Of a stretch of 64,000 bases of DNA, positions 19,028 to 28,273 are shown piece by piece (positions within the stretch are counted from its first letter, which is position 1; the number at the start of each line of letters is the position of its first letter). The position numbers were made by a program, and so were the translations under genes. The notes under the pieces were generated by a model, which saw nothing but the letters and a program-made list of their open reading frames with translations, did not search any database and had not been told where the DNA came from. Source of the DNA: Chitinophaga sancti (GTDB lineage: Bacteria; Bacteroidota; Bacteroidia; Chitinophagales; Chitinophagaceae); NCBI RefSeq assembly GCF_034424315.1, contig NZ_CP139972.1:6394501-6458500 (forward strand), in the 5' to 3' direction.

Positions 19028-20479
19028 ATGAAACCATCACTTATTTACCTGTTCGCCATATTGTTCGGCGCTTCCACCGTTATAGGACAAAAGAAATATA
19101 CTGCCGACTGGGCATCGCTGGAGACCCGGGGTATTCCAGCCTGGTTTAACCAGTCTAAATTCGGCATCTTCATACACTGGGGTGTTTACGCCGTACCTTC
19201 TTATGCACCGGTAGGTCCGGGTGGTTATTCAGAATGGTACTGGTATCAGCTGGATGGGCGTACGGATGGCCCGCATGATGCCACCCGCGCTTTTCATGAC
19301 AGGAACTATGGCAAAGATGTGCCTTACCAGGACCTGGAAAAGCAGTTTACCGCTTCTATGTTTAACCCTGACCAGTGGGCGGATATCTTCCGTCGCTCAG
19401 GTGCGAAATATGTCGTGCTTACTTCCAAGCACCATGAAGGCTATACCTTGTGGGATAATTCACAGGCGAGTGAGAGCTGGGGCCGTACCTGGAATGCGGT
19501 GCAGGGAACTCCTAAAAGAGACCTGCTGGGTGACCTGACAAATTCAGTGCGCAAGGCCGGCCTGAAAATGGGATATTATTACTCTCTGTACGAATGGTTT
19601 AATCCCATCTGGAAAAAGGATAAACAACAATATATTAACCAGGTAATGATACCTCAGTTCAAGGACCTGGTAACGAAGTATAAACCTTCTGTAATCTTCT
19701 CTGATGGGGAGTGGGAATTGTCTGATACGGCATGGCATAGTACATCGCTGCTGGCCTGGTTGTACAACGAATCCCCGGTGAAAGATGAAGTCGTGGTAGA
19801 TGACCGCTGGGGTAGTAATACACGTGGGAAACACAATGGCGCTACTTACCTGACTTCTGAATATGGCAGTGGTATGCAGCCGGGTGTGATCTGGGAAGAA
19901 AATCAGGGTATTGGCCAGTCTTATGGATATAACCGCATGGAGAATGTGGATGACTATAAGAAGAGTGCAGACCTGGCCCTGATGCTGGTAGATATTGTAT
20001 CAAGAGGTGGTAACCTGCTGCTGGATATAGGGCCCACTGCTGATGGCCGTATTCCCGTGATCATGCAGCAAAGATTGGTTGATATAGGAGCATGGCTGGA
20101 TGTAAACGGAGCAGCGATCTTTGATACGAAAACCTGGAAAGAAACAAGGCAATGGAGTGAGGGAAAGATCCCGGAGATGAAGGAGTCTAATTTCATGTCA
20201 GATTACAGTATCTCTAACCTGATAAAACCCGCGAAGGATCGTGCACATGTGGAGATGTTCTTTACGCAGAAAGGCACTACATTGTATACCATTTTACCGG
20301 GGTATGTACCGCAGGTGAAGATTAAGAATTATATGCCTTCGAAGAAAGCGGAGCTGAGTATCTTGGGATGTAATAAGAAGATTGCGGGAAAACAGGTGGG
20401 GAAAGATTTTGTAATTGATTTATCATCATTGAAACCAGATGATTTACCAACAAAGATGTTTACCATCCAGATAAAATAG
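19028..20479 (+). CDS. Alpha-L-fucosidase, GH29
   Basis: A secreted exo-glycosidase releasing L-fucose from glycans. I start at ATG 19028, which gives a 483-residue protein beginning with a good signal peptide (MKPSLIYLFAILFGASTVIGQ); the TTG codons at 19019-19024 overlap the upstream terminator and are not credible. GH29 features are the opening WFNQSKFGIFIHWGVYAVPSYAP, YVVLTSKHHEGYTLWDN with the substrate histidines, and VIFSDGEWE containing the probable nucleophile aspartate. The C-terminal third is a beta-sandwich. No fucose-catabolism genes lie nearby. With the GH20 gene 2 kb downstream it suggests use of host or fungal glycans. Confidence 0.93.
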   Translation: MKPSLIYLFAILFGASTVIGQKKYTADWASLETRGIPAWFNQSKFGIFIHWGVYAVPSYAPVGPGGYSEWYWYQLDGRTDGPHDATRAFHDRNYGKDVPYQDLEKQFTASMFNPDQWADIFRRSGAKYVVLTSKHHEGYTLWDNSQASESWGRTWNAVQGTPKRDLLGDLTNSVRKAGLKMGYYYSLYEWFNPIWKKDKQQYINQVMIPQFKDLVTKYKPSVIFSDGEWELSDTAWHSTSLLAWLYNESPVKDEVVVDDRWGSNTRGKHNGATYLTSEYGSGMQPGVIWEENQGIGQSYGYNRMENVDDYKKSADLALMLVDIVSRGGNLLLDIGPTADGRIPVIMQQRLVDIGAWLDVNGAAIFDTKTWKETRQWSEGKIPEMKESNFMSDYSISNLIKPAKDRAHVEMFFTQKGTTLYTILPGYVPQVKIKNYMPSKKAELSILGCNKKIAGKQVGKDFVIDLSSLKPDDLPTKMFTIQIK

Positions 20480-20483
20480 ACTC

Positions 20484-20525
20484 AAAAAAAGGGGCTGTCA
20501 GAACTTCGGAACAGCCCCTTTTTTT
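20484..20525 (+). terminator. Rho-independent terminator after the fucosidase gene
   Basis: Arms AAAAAAAGGGGCTGT (from 20484) and ACAGCCCCTTTTTTT (to 20525) with a 13-base loop; the A and T runs on either side would let it work in both directions. Confidence 0.93.
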
Positions 20526-20665
20526 CTGAAAATGGGTTTCATTCCCGTTGGTGAATTCCCTCCTTCATGAAGGTTTTTATTCGGGTTCCTGATGGAGAGA
20601 AAAATTTTTAAGCGATTCCCAGGGGGGCATTTTTACTTATGATATATCCCCTTTGTTTTGAGAAT

Positions 20666-22222
20666 TTACCAGTTATCGATACTTATTTTTTGCATTGTTT
20701 CTGTATTCAGTAATGCCCCTATTTCTGTGCTGGGATAGATATCTTCGAAAGTCTTCACCTGGTTCATAAATACTCTCCTGGAAAGGTGGCTCCGGGTGAT
20801 ATGATGTGGTGTTTCCAATCCTGCAGCAGCAGCGAGTTCTATCGCACTTTCAACTGTATCCTGGTGATAGTTTGCTACCCTGTGTTTTTTATCATCTACT
20901 ACCAGGCCTGCCTGCAACCATTTATCCTGGGTGGCTACGCCTGTGGGACAACGGTTGGTATTACAGATCAGCGCCTGGATACAACCTATTGCCATCATCA
21001 TTGCTCTTGCACTGTTACACGCATCGGCACCCAATGCCAGGGCGCGGAGAATGTGGAAACCTGTCAGGATCTTACCGGAGGCAATCACTTTTACTTTATG
21101 GCGGATATTATATCCTCTCAGGGTATCGTGTACAAATGCGAGTGCATCCATCAGTGGCATACCTACAGAGTTACTGAATTCAGGAGGCGCAGCACCGGTA
21201 CCGCCTTCACCACCATCTACGGTAATAAAGTCAGGGTAGCAGCCAGTTTCCAGCATAGCTTTACAGATGGCATGGAACTCGGATTTCTGGCCGATACAGA
21301 GTTTAAAACCTACGGGTTTACCTTTTGCCAGGATCCGCATATGGCTGATGAATTCCATCATCTGGCGCGGCGTATTGAAGGCGGTATGGTAAGGGGGGGA
21401 GGCCACGGTAGTATGTGGTTTTACATGACGGATAGCGGCTATTTCGGGCGTGTTCTTAGATGCTGGCAGGATACCGCCATGGCCTGGTTTTGCACCCTGA
21501 GACACCTTCAGTTCTATCATGCGGATCTGTGGTTTTGCACTATGCTGCGCAAATAGTTGTTCGTCGAAATTACCCTGTTCATTGCGGCAGCCGAAATAAC
21601 CGGTACCAATCTGCCAGATGATGTCACCTCCCTGGTTCAGGTGGTGTTCACTGATACCGCCTTCGCCGGTGTTGTGGGCAAAGTTGCCAATTCTGGCGCC
21701 ACCGTTCAGTGCTTCTACCGCATTGGCGCTCAGGGAACCGTAACTCATGGCAGACACGTTGAGAATGCTGGCGGAGTAGGGCTGCTGGCATTCAGTGCCG
21801 CCGATGGTTACACGGGGATCCTTGTTCATGGTGTCGAATGAGCGTGGCTGTATGGAATGGGCCATCCATTCATAACCTTCGGCGTATACGTTGAACTGAG
21901 TACCAAATGGTTGTGAGTTAAGTTCCCGTTTTGCACGCTGATAAATAGTAGAGCGGTCTACCCTGTTTACAGGGCTGCCATCGATGTCACTTTCTACAAA
22001 GTATTGATAGATTTTTGGACGTATATCTTCCATCAGGTAGCGCATTCTACCCACAATCGGGTAATTCCGCATAATGGCATGTTTCTTCTGGAGAATGTCA
22101 ACAAATCCGAGGATAATAAGTGGGATAATTACTACCAGTAACCACAGTACCGAGGGAAAGAAATAGCCTCCGCAGCATATAAGCGTGAGACTGCCTAGCG
22201 TAAAAGCAAAAAATCCTTTCAT
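20666..22222 (-). CDS. FMN-binding glutamate synthase-like protein, membrane anchored
   Basis: A 518-residue protein consisting of two N-terminal hydrophobic segments (about 1-42) and the FMN/central domain of GltB. Visible GltB features are PGHGGILPASKNT, TVDGGEGGTGAAPPEF (flavin/substrate region) and GCIQALICNTNRCPTG, whose Cys-x5-Cys-x4-Cys spacing fits the 3Fe-4S cluster. The glutaminase domain is absent, so it cannot be a full glutamate synthase; members of this stand-alone family are common and mostly uncharacterised. I choose the start at 22222 because AAGGAAG lies a few bases upstream on the minus strand; a longer frame reaches 22369 but would run through a perfect inverted repeat. 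Redox function in amino-acid metabolism is inferred only. Confidence 0.88.
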   Translation of the reverse strand: MKGFFAFTLGSLTLICCGGYFFPSVLWLLVVIIPLIILGFVDILQKKHAIMRNYPIVGRMRYLMEDIRPKIYQYFVESDIDGSPVNRVDRSTIYQRAKRELNSQPFGTQFNVYAEGYEWMAHSIQPRSFDTMNKDPRVTIGGTECQQPYSASILNVSAMSYGSLSANAVEALNGGARIGNFAHNTGEGGISEHHLNQGGDIIWQIGTGYFGCRNEQGNFDEQLFAQHSAKPQIRMIELKVSQGAKPGHGGILPASKNTPEIAAIRHVKPHTTVASPPYHTAFNTPRQMMEFISHMRILAKGKPVGFKLCIGQKSEFHAICKAMLETGCYPDFITVDGGEGGTGAAPPEFSNSVGMPLMDALAFVHDTLRGYNIRHKVKVIASGKILTGFHILRALALGADACNSARAMMMAIGCIQALICNTNRCPTGVATQDKWLQAGLVVDDKKHRVANYHQDTVESAIELAAAAGLETPHHITRSHLSRRVFMNQVKTFEDIYPSTEIGALLNTETMQKISIDNW

Positions 22223-22293
22223 AAACCTGCTTCCTTTTTGATGAGTGGCTAAGATAGGAGAATTTATATATATCGACTTTGGGTATGGCATAA

Positions 22294-22330
22294 CAACCGG
22301 ATCCGCTGCACTGCGCAGCGGATCCGGTTG
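22294..22330. repeat. Perfect 16-bp inverted repeat in a divergent promoter region
   Basis: Arms CAACCGGATCCGCTGC (22294-22309) and GCAGCGGATCCGGTTG (22315-22330) with a five-base loop. No T tail in either direction. It lies in the 216 bp between the divergent GltB-like gene and the GH20 gene. Confidence 0.9.
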
Positions 22331-22438
22331 TGGCCTGCTGCTACCTGAATTAAATGCAGGGGAACTCACTACTTATGTAGATTCTGTTTGTTTTGCTGTA
22401 GTATAGCCTTATATTAGGGCGATTAATATCAACTGAAT

Positions 22439-24994
22439 ATGCATTTAAGGAGGTTTTTACTGGTATGCGGCCTGTTCACAGCCGCCGCCACCAAAAGTTG
22501 GGCGCAGGCACCGTTTGATGCTTCGCAATTGAAGGTATCCTGGGAGGTAGGGGAAAATCACTATCAGGGGAAAGCACAGTTTTTATCTGTATTCACCATT
22601 GTCAATACAGGTCATACGGCATTCCCTGCCCAGGGCTGGCAATTGTATTTCAACTTTGTAAGACCTGTAACTCCTGGTCCAACCACCGGTGGTGTAAGTG
22701 CAGCGCATGTAAATGGAGACCTGTATAAACTCAGTCCTACAGGAGAAAGTAAGGGAATTGCACCGGGCGATTCTATCCGTGTTTCACTCATTGGTGAAGC
22801 ATGGGCGGTGAACTTTACCGATGCGCCGGACGGTTTGTACCTGGTGTGGGATAAGGAACCGGCAAAAGGTTATGCTATGCCGGCATTAAATGTGCGTCCA
22901 TCTACACAACCTAAGCAATACCTGCGTTTTCCGGGAGATAAGATCGGTCTGATTACTCCACAGGATATTTACGAACAGAATAAGCATACAGTGGATATAC
23001 CGGTGGAAAAATTGCCGAAGGTATTCCCGACTCCCCGTAAGATCGAAACCGGGAATGGGGAACTGGTGCTAACACCTGCCGTTACAATCAGCACAGATCC
23101 TGCATTTGCAAAAGAAGCTGCTTACCTTTCCGCAGAACTGAAAACTATATTTGGTAAGGAAGCGGTAGTGAGCAATGGTGGTAATGCAACCATTACATTA
23201 TCCACAGATGCCAGCCTGGCGCCTGAGGAATATACATTGACAGTGACCAGTACTGGTGTACAGATTAAGGCGGGTGAAGGTGCCGGTATTTTTTATGGCA
23301 TTCAATCCCTGAAATCCATGTTCCCGGCCAATGCATGGGCTGGTGTACAAAAGAAAATAAGCATCCCTGCGGTGAATGTAACAGACGGCCCTCGCTTTGG
23401 TTACCGTGCATTTATGATCGATGTAGCCCGTAATTTTCATAGCAAGGATGATATCTGTCGTTTGCTGGACCTGATGGCGATTTATAAATTGAATGTGCTG
23501 CATTTTCACCTGACAGATGATGAAGGCTGGAGACTGGAAATTCCTTCCCTGCCTGAGCTGACAGCTATCGGAGCACATCGTGGTCATACTGTAAATGAGC
23601 AGGATCATCTGCAACCTGCATATGGTTCAGGTCCTGACGTGAATAACGAAGCCGGCAGTGGTTTTTATACCAAAAAAGATTTTATTGACATCCTGCATTA
23701 TGCGGCAGACCGCCACATTACGGTGATCCCGGAAATAGAAACACCGGGTCATGCGCGTGCAGCAGTAGTAGCCATGAAAGCCCGCTTTGAGAAATTATCA
23801 AAAGCTGGACAACAGGCTGCAGCTGAAGAGTATTTATTATCAGATCCGAAGGATCAGTCAGTATATCACTCTGTACAAAACTGGAACGACAATGTGATCA
23901 ACGTGGCATTGCCGGCAGTGTATCATTTCCTGGACAAGGTAGTGGAAGAGGTACAGGGCATGTACAAAGAAGCGGGGCTGCCACTGGAATATGTACACAT
24001 GGGTGGAGATGAGGTACCTGCCGGAGTGTGGGCGGGCTCTCCTGCCGTAAAGGCGCTGATGGAAAAAGACAAACGTATTCGTGAGATCAATGACCTGTGG
24101 TATTACTACTATGGTAAGGTGAATACCTTATTGAAAAACAGGGGATTGAAACTGTATGGCTGGGAAGAACTGGGCATGCGTAAAACCACCCTGGATGGTC
24201 AGCCATTCAGCATGCCGAATCCTGGATTCAGTGGAGAGAACCTGATGGTGGATGTATGGAACAATATCATGGGTGGTGGAGCAGAAGATCTGCCTTATCG
24301 CCTGGCGAATGCGAACTACAAAGTGGTATTATCTGGTGTGAGCAATATGTACTTCGATATGGCGTATATGAAGTCATTCGAAGAACCAGGTTTCTATTGG
24401 GGGGGATTTGTAGATGTGGATAAACCATTCTATTTCATTCCGCTGGACTATTATAAAAACTCAAAGGTGGATGCGTTGGGTAATCCGCTGGATCCGGCTA
24501 TTTTCAAAGATAAGCAGCGGCTGACTGCTTATGGTGCAGATAACATTGCAGGTGTGCAGGGCTTGCTGTGGAGTGAGACGGTGAAAAATCGTGGGAGAAT
24601 GGAATACATGATCCTGCCCAAATTATTAGGACTTGCAGAGAGAGCATGGGCGAAGGATCCGGAATGGACAACATCTAATGACAGTACTTTATATCCAACA
24701 GCCTGGAGCGAATTTGCAAATACATTGGGTAAGAAGGAATTAGTGAAGCTGAGTTATTATAATGGCGGGTATAATTATCGTATACCTACGGCAGGTGCAA
24801 GCGTGGTAGATGGGGCCGTACTGGTGAACCTGCAATTACCTGGATTTGTGATCAGGTACACTACTAATGGCAAGGAGCCTGACGGAAAGAGTAAAGTTTA
24901 TGCAGGTGCTATAAAAGAAAAAGGAACCATTAAACTGAAAGTATTTGATGCGAAGGGTAGAGGAAGCAGAACGGTTTCAATTGAAAATAAATAG
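22439..24994 (+). CDS. Beta-N-acetylhexosaminidase, GH20
   Basis: A secreted 851-residue exo-beta-N-acetylglucosaminidase. Order of parts: signal peptide (MHLRRFLLVCGLFTAAATKSWAQ), an N-terminal chitobiase-like carbohydrate-binding domain (about 30-165), a GH20 accessory domain (about 190-310), and the catalytic barrel (about 320-760), starting GPRFGYRAFMIDVARNF. The barrel has HLTDDEGWRLEIPSLPEL and the catalytic Asp-Glu pair in HMGGDEVP at about 520-527. A short C-terminal domain (IRYTTNGKEPDGKSKVY) follows. It fits chitin or chitobiose breakdown in the periplasm, as expected for Chitinophaga-like bacteria. A terminator follows. Confidence 0.95.
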   Translation: MHLRRFLLVCGLFTAAATKSWAQAPFDASQLKVSWEVGENHYQGKAQFLSVFTIVNTGHTAFPAQGWQLYFNFVRPVTPGPTTGGVSAAHVNGDLYKLSPTGESKGIAPGDSIRVSLIGEAWAVNFTDAPDGLYLVWDKEPAKGYAMPALNVRPSTQPKQYLRFPGDKIGLITPQDIYEQNKHTVDIPVEKLPKVFPTPRKIETGNGELVLTPAVTISTDPAFAKEAAYLSAELKTIFGKEAVVSNGGNATITLSTDASLAPEEYTLTVTSTGVQIKAGEGAGIFYGIQSLKSMFPANAWAGVQKKISIPAVNVTDGPRFGYRAFMIDVARNFHSKDDICRLLDLMAIYKLNVLHFHLTDDEGWRLEIPSLPELTAIGAHRGHTVNEQDHLQPAYGSGPDVNNEAGSGFYTKKDFIDILHYAADRHITVIPEIETPGHARAAVVAMKARFEKLSKAGQQAAAEEYLLSDPKDQSVYHSVQNWNDNVINVALPAVYHFLDKVVEEVQGMYKEAGLPLEYVHMGGDEVPAGVWAGSPAVKALMEKDKRIREINDLWYYYYGKVNTLLKNRGLKLYGWEELGMRKTTLDGQPFSMPNPGFSGENLMVDVWNNIMGGGAEDLPYRLANANYKVVLSGVSNMYFDMAYMKSFEEPGFYWGGFVDVDKPFYFIPLDYYKNSKVDALGNPLDPAIFKDKQRLTAYGADNIAGVQGLLWSETVKNRGRMEYMILPKLLGLAERAWAKDPEWTTSNDSTLYPTAWSEFANTLGKKELVKLSYYNGGYNYRIPTAGASVVDGAVLVNLQLPGFVIRYTTNGKEPDGKSKVYAGAIKEKGTIKLKVFDAKGRGSRTVSIENK

Positions 24995-24998
24995 TTTT

Positions 24999-25033
24999 AA
25001 AATGGCTTCCTCCGCACAGGGAAGCCATTTTTG
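24999..25033 (+). terminator. Rho-independent terminator after the GH20 gene
   Basis: Arms AAAATGGCTTCC (24999-25010) and GGAAGCCATTTT (25019-25030) with an eight-base loop and following T-rich bases. Confidence 0.92.
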
Positions 25034-25061
25034 TTTTATCCCCATACTTATAGTAAATTTG
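25031..25061 (+). promoter_or_regulatory. Promoter of the universal stress protein gene
   Basis: TTG at 25031-25033, a 20-base spacer and TAAATTTG at 25054-25061: a close match to the Bacteroidota -33/-7 pattern. It leaves a leader of roughly 60 bases before the ATG at 25130. Confidence 0.65.
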
Positions 25062-25129
25062 CATTATAATACGCCCTTACCTAAGCCTACCACAACAAAC
25101 ATCTGCATTTAAAAAAAAATTGATTATCT

Positions 25130-25570
25130 ATGTCAAAGATCATGATAGCTGTAGATCTTAGCAGCTATTCGGCCAGCGTTATTGCTACTGGTATGGAACT
25201 CGCGCGGAGCACCAAGTCTCCTGTAACCATTACTTCTATCCTGGATAAGAACACAGAGGTAGTGCCTGTGATCGAATCAGTGAGTCCTTCAGCCGATGAG
25301 CTGAATGGTCGTTTGCAGGATATTATTGCGCACCTGGAAACTTACAGGGAGCATTATCCTGATGTAACCGTATCCGTTATTGCTACCCTGGGTAATCCAA
25401 AAGAAGACATCCTGGAGCAGGCGGCAGATGAAGCGGCTACTATGCTTGTAATTGGTACGCATGGCCGCACCGGTCTGGACCATTTACTGATTGGAAGCAC
25501 CGCTGAATTTGTGATCCGCCATTCTTCTATTCCTGTGCTGGTAGTACCATACAGGAAAGAGAAGCATTAA
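25130..25570 (+). CDS. Universal stress protein (UspA family)
   Basis: A 146-residue single-domain Usp. The N-terminal strand (SKIMIAVDLSSYSASVI) and the C-terminal ATP-binding signature GTHGRTGLDHLLIGSTAEFVIRHSSIPVLVVP, with the GxHGRxG-x8-GS pattern at about 109-125, mark the ATP-binding subclass. It stands alone between a terminator/promoter upstream and a separate promoter for mprF downstream. Confidence 0.93.
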   Translation: MSKIMIAVDLSSYSASVIATGMELARSTKSPVTITSILDKNTEVVPVIESVSPSADELNGRLQDIIAHLETYREHYPDVTVSVIATLGNPKEDILEQAADEAATMLVIGTHGRTGLDHLLIGSTAEFVIRHSSIPVLVVPYRKEKH

Positions 25571-25600
25571 AATTTAATTAAACTGTTTACCATATCCTTA

Positions 25601-25627
25601 TTGCCTTTCAACTTACACGTAGTTTTG
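25601..25627 (+). promoter_or_regulatory. Candidate promoter of the mprF-like gene
   Basis: TTG at 25601-25603 and TAGTTTTG at 25620-25627 (spacer 16, slightly short). The start of transcription would fall near 25633, downstream of the in-frame GTG at 25629, which argues for the ATG at 25671 as the true start. Confidence 0.5.
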
Positions 25628-25670
25628 TGTGTTAAGTAAGGATCATGCTATACATAAAATCTTACCTGTA

Positions 25671-28256
25671 ATGCCTCTGAAAGACAAGATCAAATTAGGT
25701 CCGTTGTTGCGTAAACTGCATTGGAAAGAATTGCTGGCTGTACTATTTATTTTGCTGGCTATTTATTTCTTCAGGCAACAGCGCCATGAACTCTATTCCC
25801 TGATGCCTGCCATCGAGCGGGCAAACCGTTTCTGGGTGATCATCGGCATTGTGCTTACAGTAGGATATATTCTCCTGCAGGCATGGATGTATCTATATAG
25901 TTTCCGTTCTGTAGGTAGTAGGCTGAACATTGGAAGAGGAACTGAGTTGTTCCTGAAGCGGAACCTGCTAAGTATCTTTTTGCCGGCTGGAGGGGTGAGT
26001 TCACTGGCTTATATGCCACAAAGCCTGAAACGTAGCCAGATCAGTAAACAACAGATCCACCAGGCCTCAGGGATCTATGGATTTGTAGGTATTTTCTCTG
26101 TATTCGTGGTTGGATTGCCGGTGGTGGGGTATGCGATACTGCACGACGAATCCATGCTGGAGGCAGTAGGGGGACTGGTGACAATTTGCGCGGCGCTGGC
26201 TGGTGTAGTCTGGGTAGTGCGTTCTATTCAGACGAGGGGTGCCGCTTACAAGCTGCTTGCTAAATACCTGCCGGGTGTGATGGAGCATGTAGACGAGATT
26301 TTCGCCTTTGACCTGAACCGGCCTGCATTTGTAAAAACAGTAATGGTGTCTGCCGGTATTGAGCTGGCAGGCATCGCTCATTTATACCTGAGCATGTTGG
26401 CTACCGGTGCGCATCCGTCTTTAGAAGCGGCCTGTGTGGGATATATAGTGGCTACGATCTTCCTGATCGTATCACCATTCCTGCGGGGATTGGGTGCTAT
26501 TGAGCTCTCTTTGGCTTACCTGCTGACGAATTATGGGTTTACTTCTCTGCAGGCATTGGAAATCACATTACTATACCGTCTTTTTGAATTCTGGCTGCCT
26601 TTGCTGGCCGGGATATTTGCTTTTGTCCTGAAAAGTCGTCACCTGGTGTTGCGCTTAGTGCCACCGGTGTTAATTTTTCTGCTTGGCATGGTAAACATTT
26701 TTTCGGTATTAACCCCTCCGCTCGCGAATCGTTTGCGCGTGCTGAGAGGGTATATTCCAACAGAAAGTATTCATGCATCCAACCTGCTGGTGGTGTTCCT
26801 GGGGCTGGTACTGCTGGTTACGGCCACCTTTCTTTTCAGGGGCTTGCGCAGTGCCTGGATTGTAGCATTGACAGTATCGGTATTATCTGCTTTTGGGCAC
26901 ATCAGTAAGGCATTGGATTATGAGGAGGCCACACTGGCATTGTTAACTGCTTTTATCCTGCTCATTACTGCCAGGCAATACCGGATTAAGAGTAACCGTC
27001 AACTGGTGAATATCGGGGTTGTAACGGCGGTGGCAACGCTGCTGGTGGTGCTGATTTTTGGTACGATCGGTTTCTATTTCCTGAATGTGAAGCATTTTGG
27101 AATGGACTTTACTTTGCTGCATTCATTGCGTGCATCATTTCATGGTTTCCTTTTGCTGGAAGATGACGGGTTGAAACCGGTAACGCGTTTTGGCCGTGAG
27201 TTTCTGAGTGCTATCAGGGTATTGGGTGTAGGTGCCTGGGCATTCCTGTTCTATACCATCATCCGCCCTTATCTGCCTGCGGGAAAGCATACCAATGCAG
27301 CGATGGAAAAGGCCCAGTATTACCTGAGTCAATATGGTAGCTCTGCGATGGATTATTTCAAGGTAGGAGATGATAAGCTGCTCTTTATCTCTGAGAAATA
27401 TGAGGGCTTTATCGCCTACAGGGTAGCCAGTAGTTTTGCGATTGTACTGGAAGAGCCGGTATGTGCAGATGAGGCAAAATTGCCTATGCTGCATGAATTT
27501 GAGGCGCAATGCAGGAAGATGGGATTGAAGCCTGCATTCTACAGGGTGGACGAACAAAGTATGTATTATTTTGAACACCTGCGGAAGAAGAAGATCCTGA
27601 TAGGGCAGGAGGGTATTGTGGATGTAACGGCGTTTACGCTGAGTGGAAAGGATAAAAAATCATTGCGTAATGGTTTGAATAGTCTGGCTGCGAAGGGGTA
27701 TATAACGGCGATACAGCGGGCGCCATTGAGCCCTGAGCTGGTACAGGAGCTGAAAGAGGTGAGTGATGAATGGCTGGTGGATTATGATGTAAAAGAGATG
27801 ACTTTTTCACAGGGATTGTTCGACATAGATGCTATCCGCGACCAGGATGTGATTACGGTAACGGATGCGAATGGGCAGGTGGCAGCATTTTTGAATATGA
27901 TTCCTGACTATGCTCCCGGGGAGTGTACTTATGATCTGATTCGTAAACGTGCGGCGGCACCTGGTGGTTGTATGGATTCACTGATCATTGCATTGATACA
28001 GGATGCAAAGGATCAGGGTTTACGGTATCTGAATCTGGGCCTGGTACCTATGTCGGGTATACAGCAACCGCAGAATACAGCGGAGCAGGTGGTAAAGTTT
28101 GCGTACGAAAAGATCAGGGCATTCCGTCATTATCATGGATTGAGAGAATTCAAGGAAAAGTATGCAACTGACTGGACGAACAAGTATCTTGTATATGAAC
28201 ATGATTTTGACCTGATACAGCTGCCGGCTGCATTGAGCAAAGTAATGAAGGCTTGA
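25671..28256 (+). CDS. mprF: Bifunctional phosphatidylglycerol aminoacyl-synthase/flippase, MprF type
   Basis: An 861-residue membrane protein. Residues of about 20-530 hold a long series of hydrophobic helices (the flippase domain), starting WKELLAVLFILLAIYFF. The soluble C-terminal part from about 545 is a DUF2156-type GNAT-fold synthase domain: GFIAYRVASSFAIVLEEPVC, KPAFYRVDEQSMYYF, and the conserved LRNGLNSLAAKGY and YLNLGLVPMSG. MprF/LpiA enzymes transfer lysine or alanine from aminoacyl-tRNA to phosphatidylglycerol and flip the product, lowering membrane negative charge and giving resistance to cationic peptides. Which amino acid is used cannot be read here. The next gene encodes a VirJ/AcvB-like hydrolase, matching the lpiA-acvB arrangement of alphaproteobacteria. 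Confidence 0.93.
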   Translation: MPLKDKIKLGPLLRKLHWKELLAVLFILLAIYFFRQQRHELYSLMPAIERANRFWVIIGIVLTVGYILLQAWMYLYSFRSVGSRLNIGRGTELFLKRNLLSIFLPAGGVSSLAYMPQSLKRSQISKQQIHQASGIYGFVGIFSVFVVGLPVVGYAILHDESMLEAVGGLVTICAALAGVVWVVRSIQTRGAAYKLLAKYLPGVMEHVDEIFAFDLNRPAFVKTVMVSAGIELAGIAHLYLSMLATGAHPSLEAACVGYIVATIFLIVSPFLRGLGAIELSLAYLLTNYGFTSLQALEITLLYRLFEFWLPLLAGIFAFVLKSRHLVLRLVPPVLIFLLGMVNIFSVLTPPLANRLRVLRGYIPTESIHASNLLVVFLGLVLLVTATFLFRGLRSAWIVALTVSVLSAFGHISKALDYEEATLALLTAFILLITARQYRIKSNRQLVNIGVVTAVATLLVVLIFGTIGFYFLNVKHFGMDFTLLHSLRASFHGFLLLEDDGLKPVTRFGREFLSAIRVLGVGAWAFLFYTIIRPYLPAGKHTNAAMEKAQYYLSQYGSSAMDYFKVGDDKLLFISEKYEGFIAYRVASSFAIVLEEPVCADEAKLPMLHEFEAQCRKMGLKPAFYRVDEQSMYYFEHLRKKKILIGQEGIVDVTAFTLSGKDKKSLRNGLNSLAAKGYITAIQRAPLSPELVQELKEVSDEWLVDYDVKEMTFSQGLFDIDAIRDQDVITVTDANGQVAAFLNMIPDYAPGECTYDLIRKRAAAPGGCMDSLIIALIQDAKDQGLRYLNLGLVPMSGIQQPQNTAEQVVKFAYEKIRAFRHYHGLREFKEKYATDWTNKYLVYEHDFDLIQLPAALSKVMKA

Positions 28257-28273
28257 TCATAAAAACGTGTACG

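Noticed and set aside
20786..21556. A 256-codon open frame on the plus strand
   Set aside because: Antisense to the GltB-like gene, which has clear motifs. Composition (His, Cys and Phe rich) is that of a shadow frame.
22223..22369. N-terminal extension of the GltB-like protein to 22369
   Set aside because: It would be translated across the perfect inverted repeat at 22294-22330, and a better ribosome site (AAGGAAG) precedes the ATG at 22222.
25629..25670. GTG start at 25629 for the mprF-like gene
   Set aside because: The TAGTTTTG element at 25620-25627 predicts transcription starting downstream of that codon; ATG 25671 gives a normal N-terminus.
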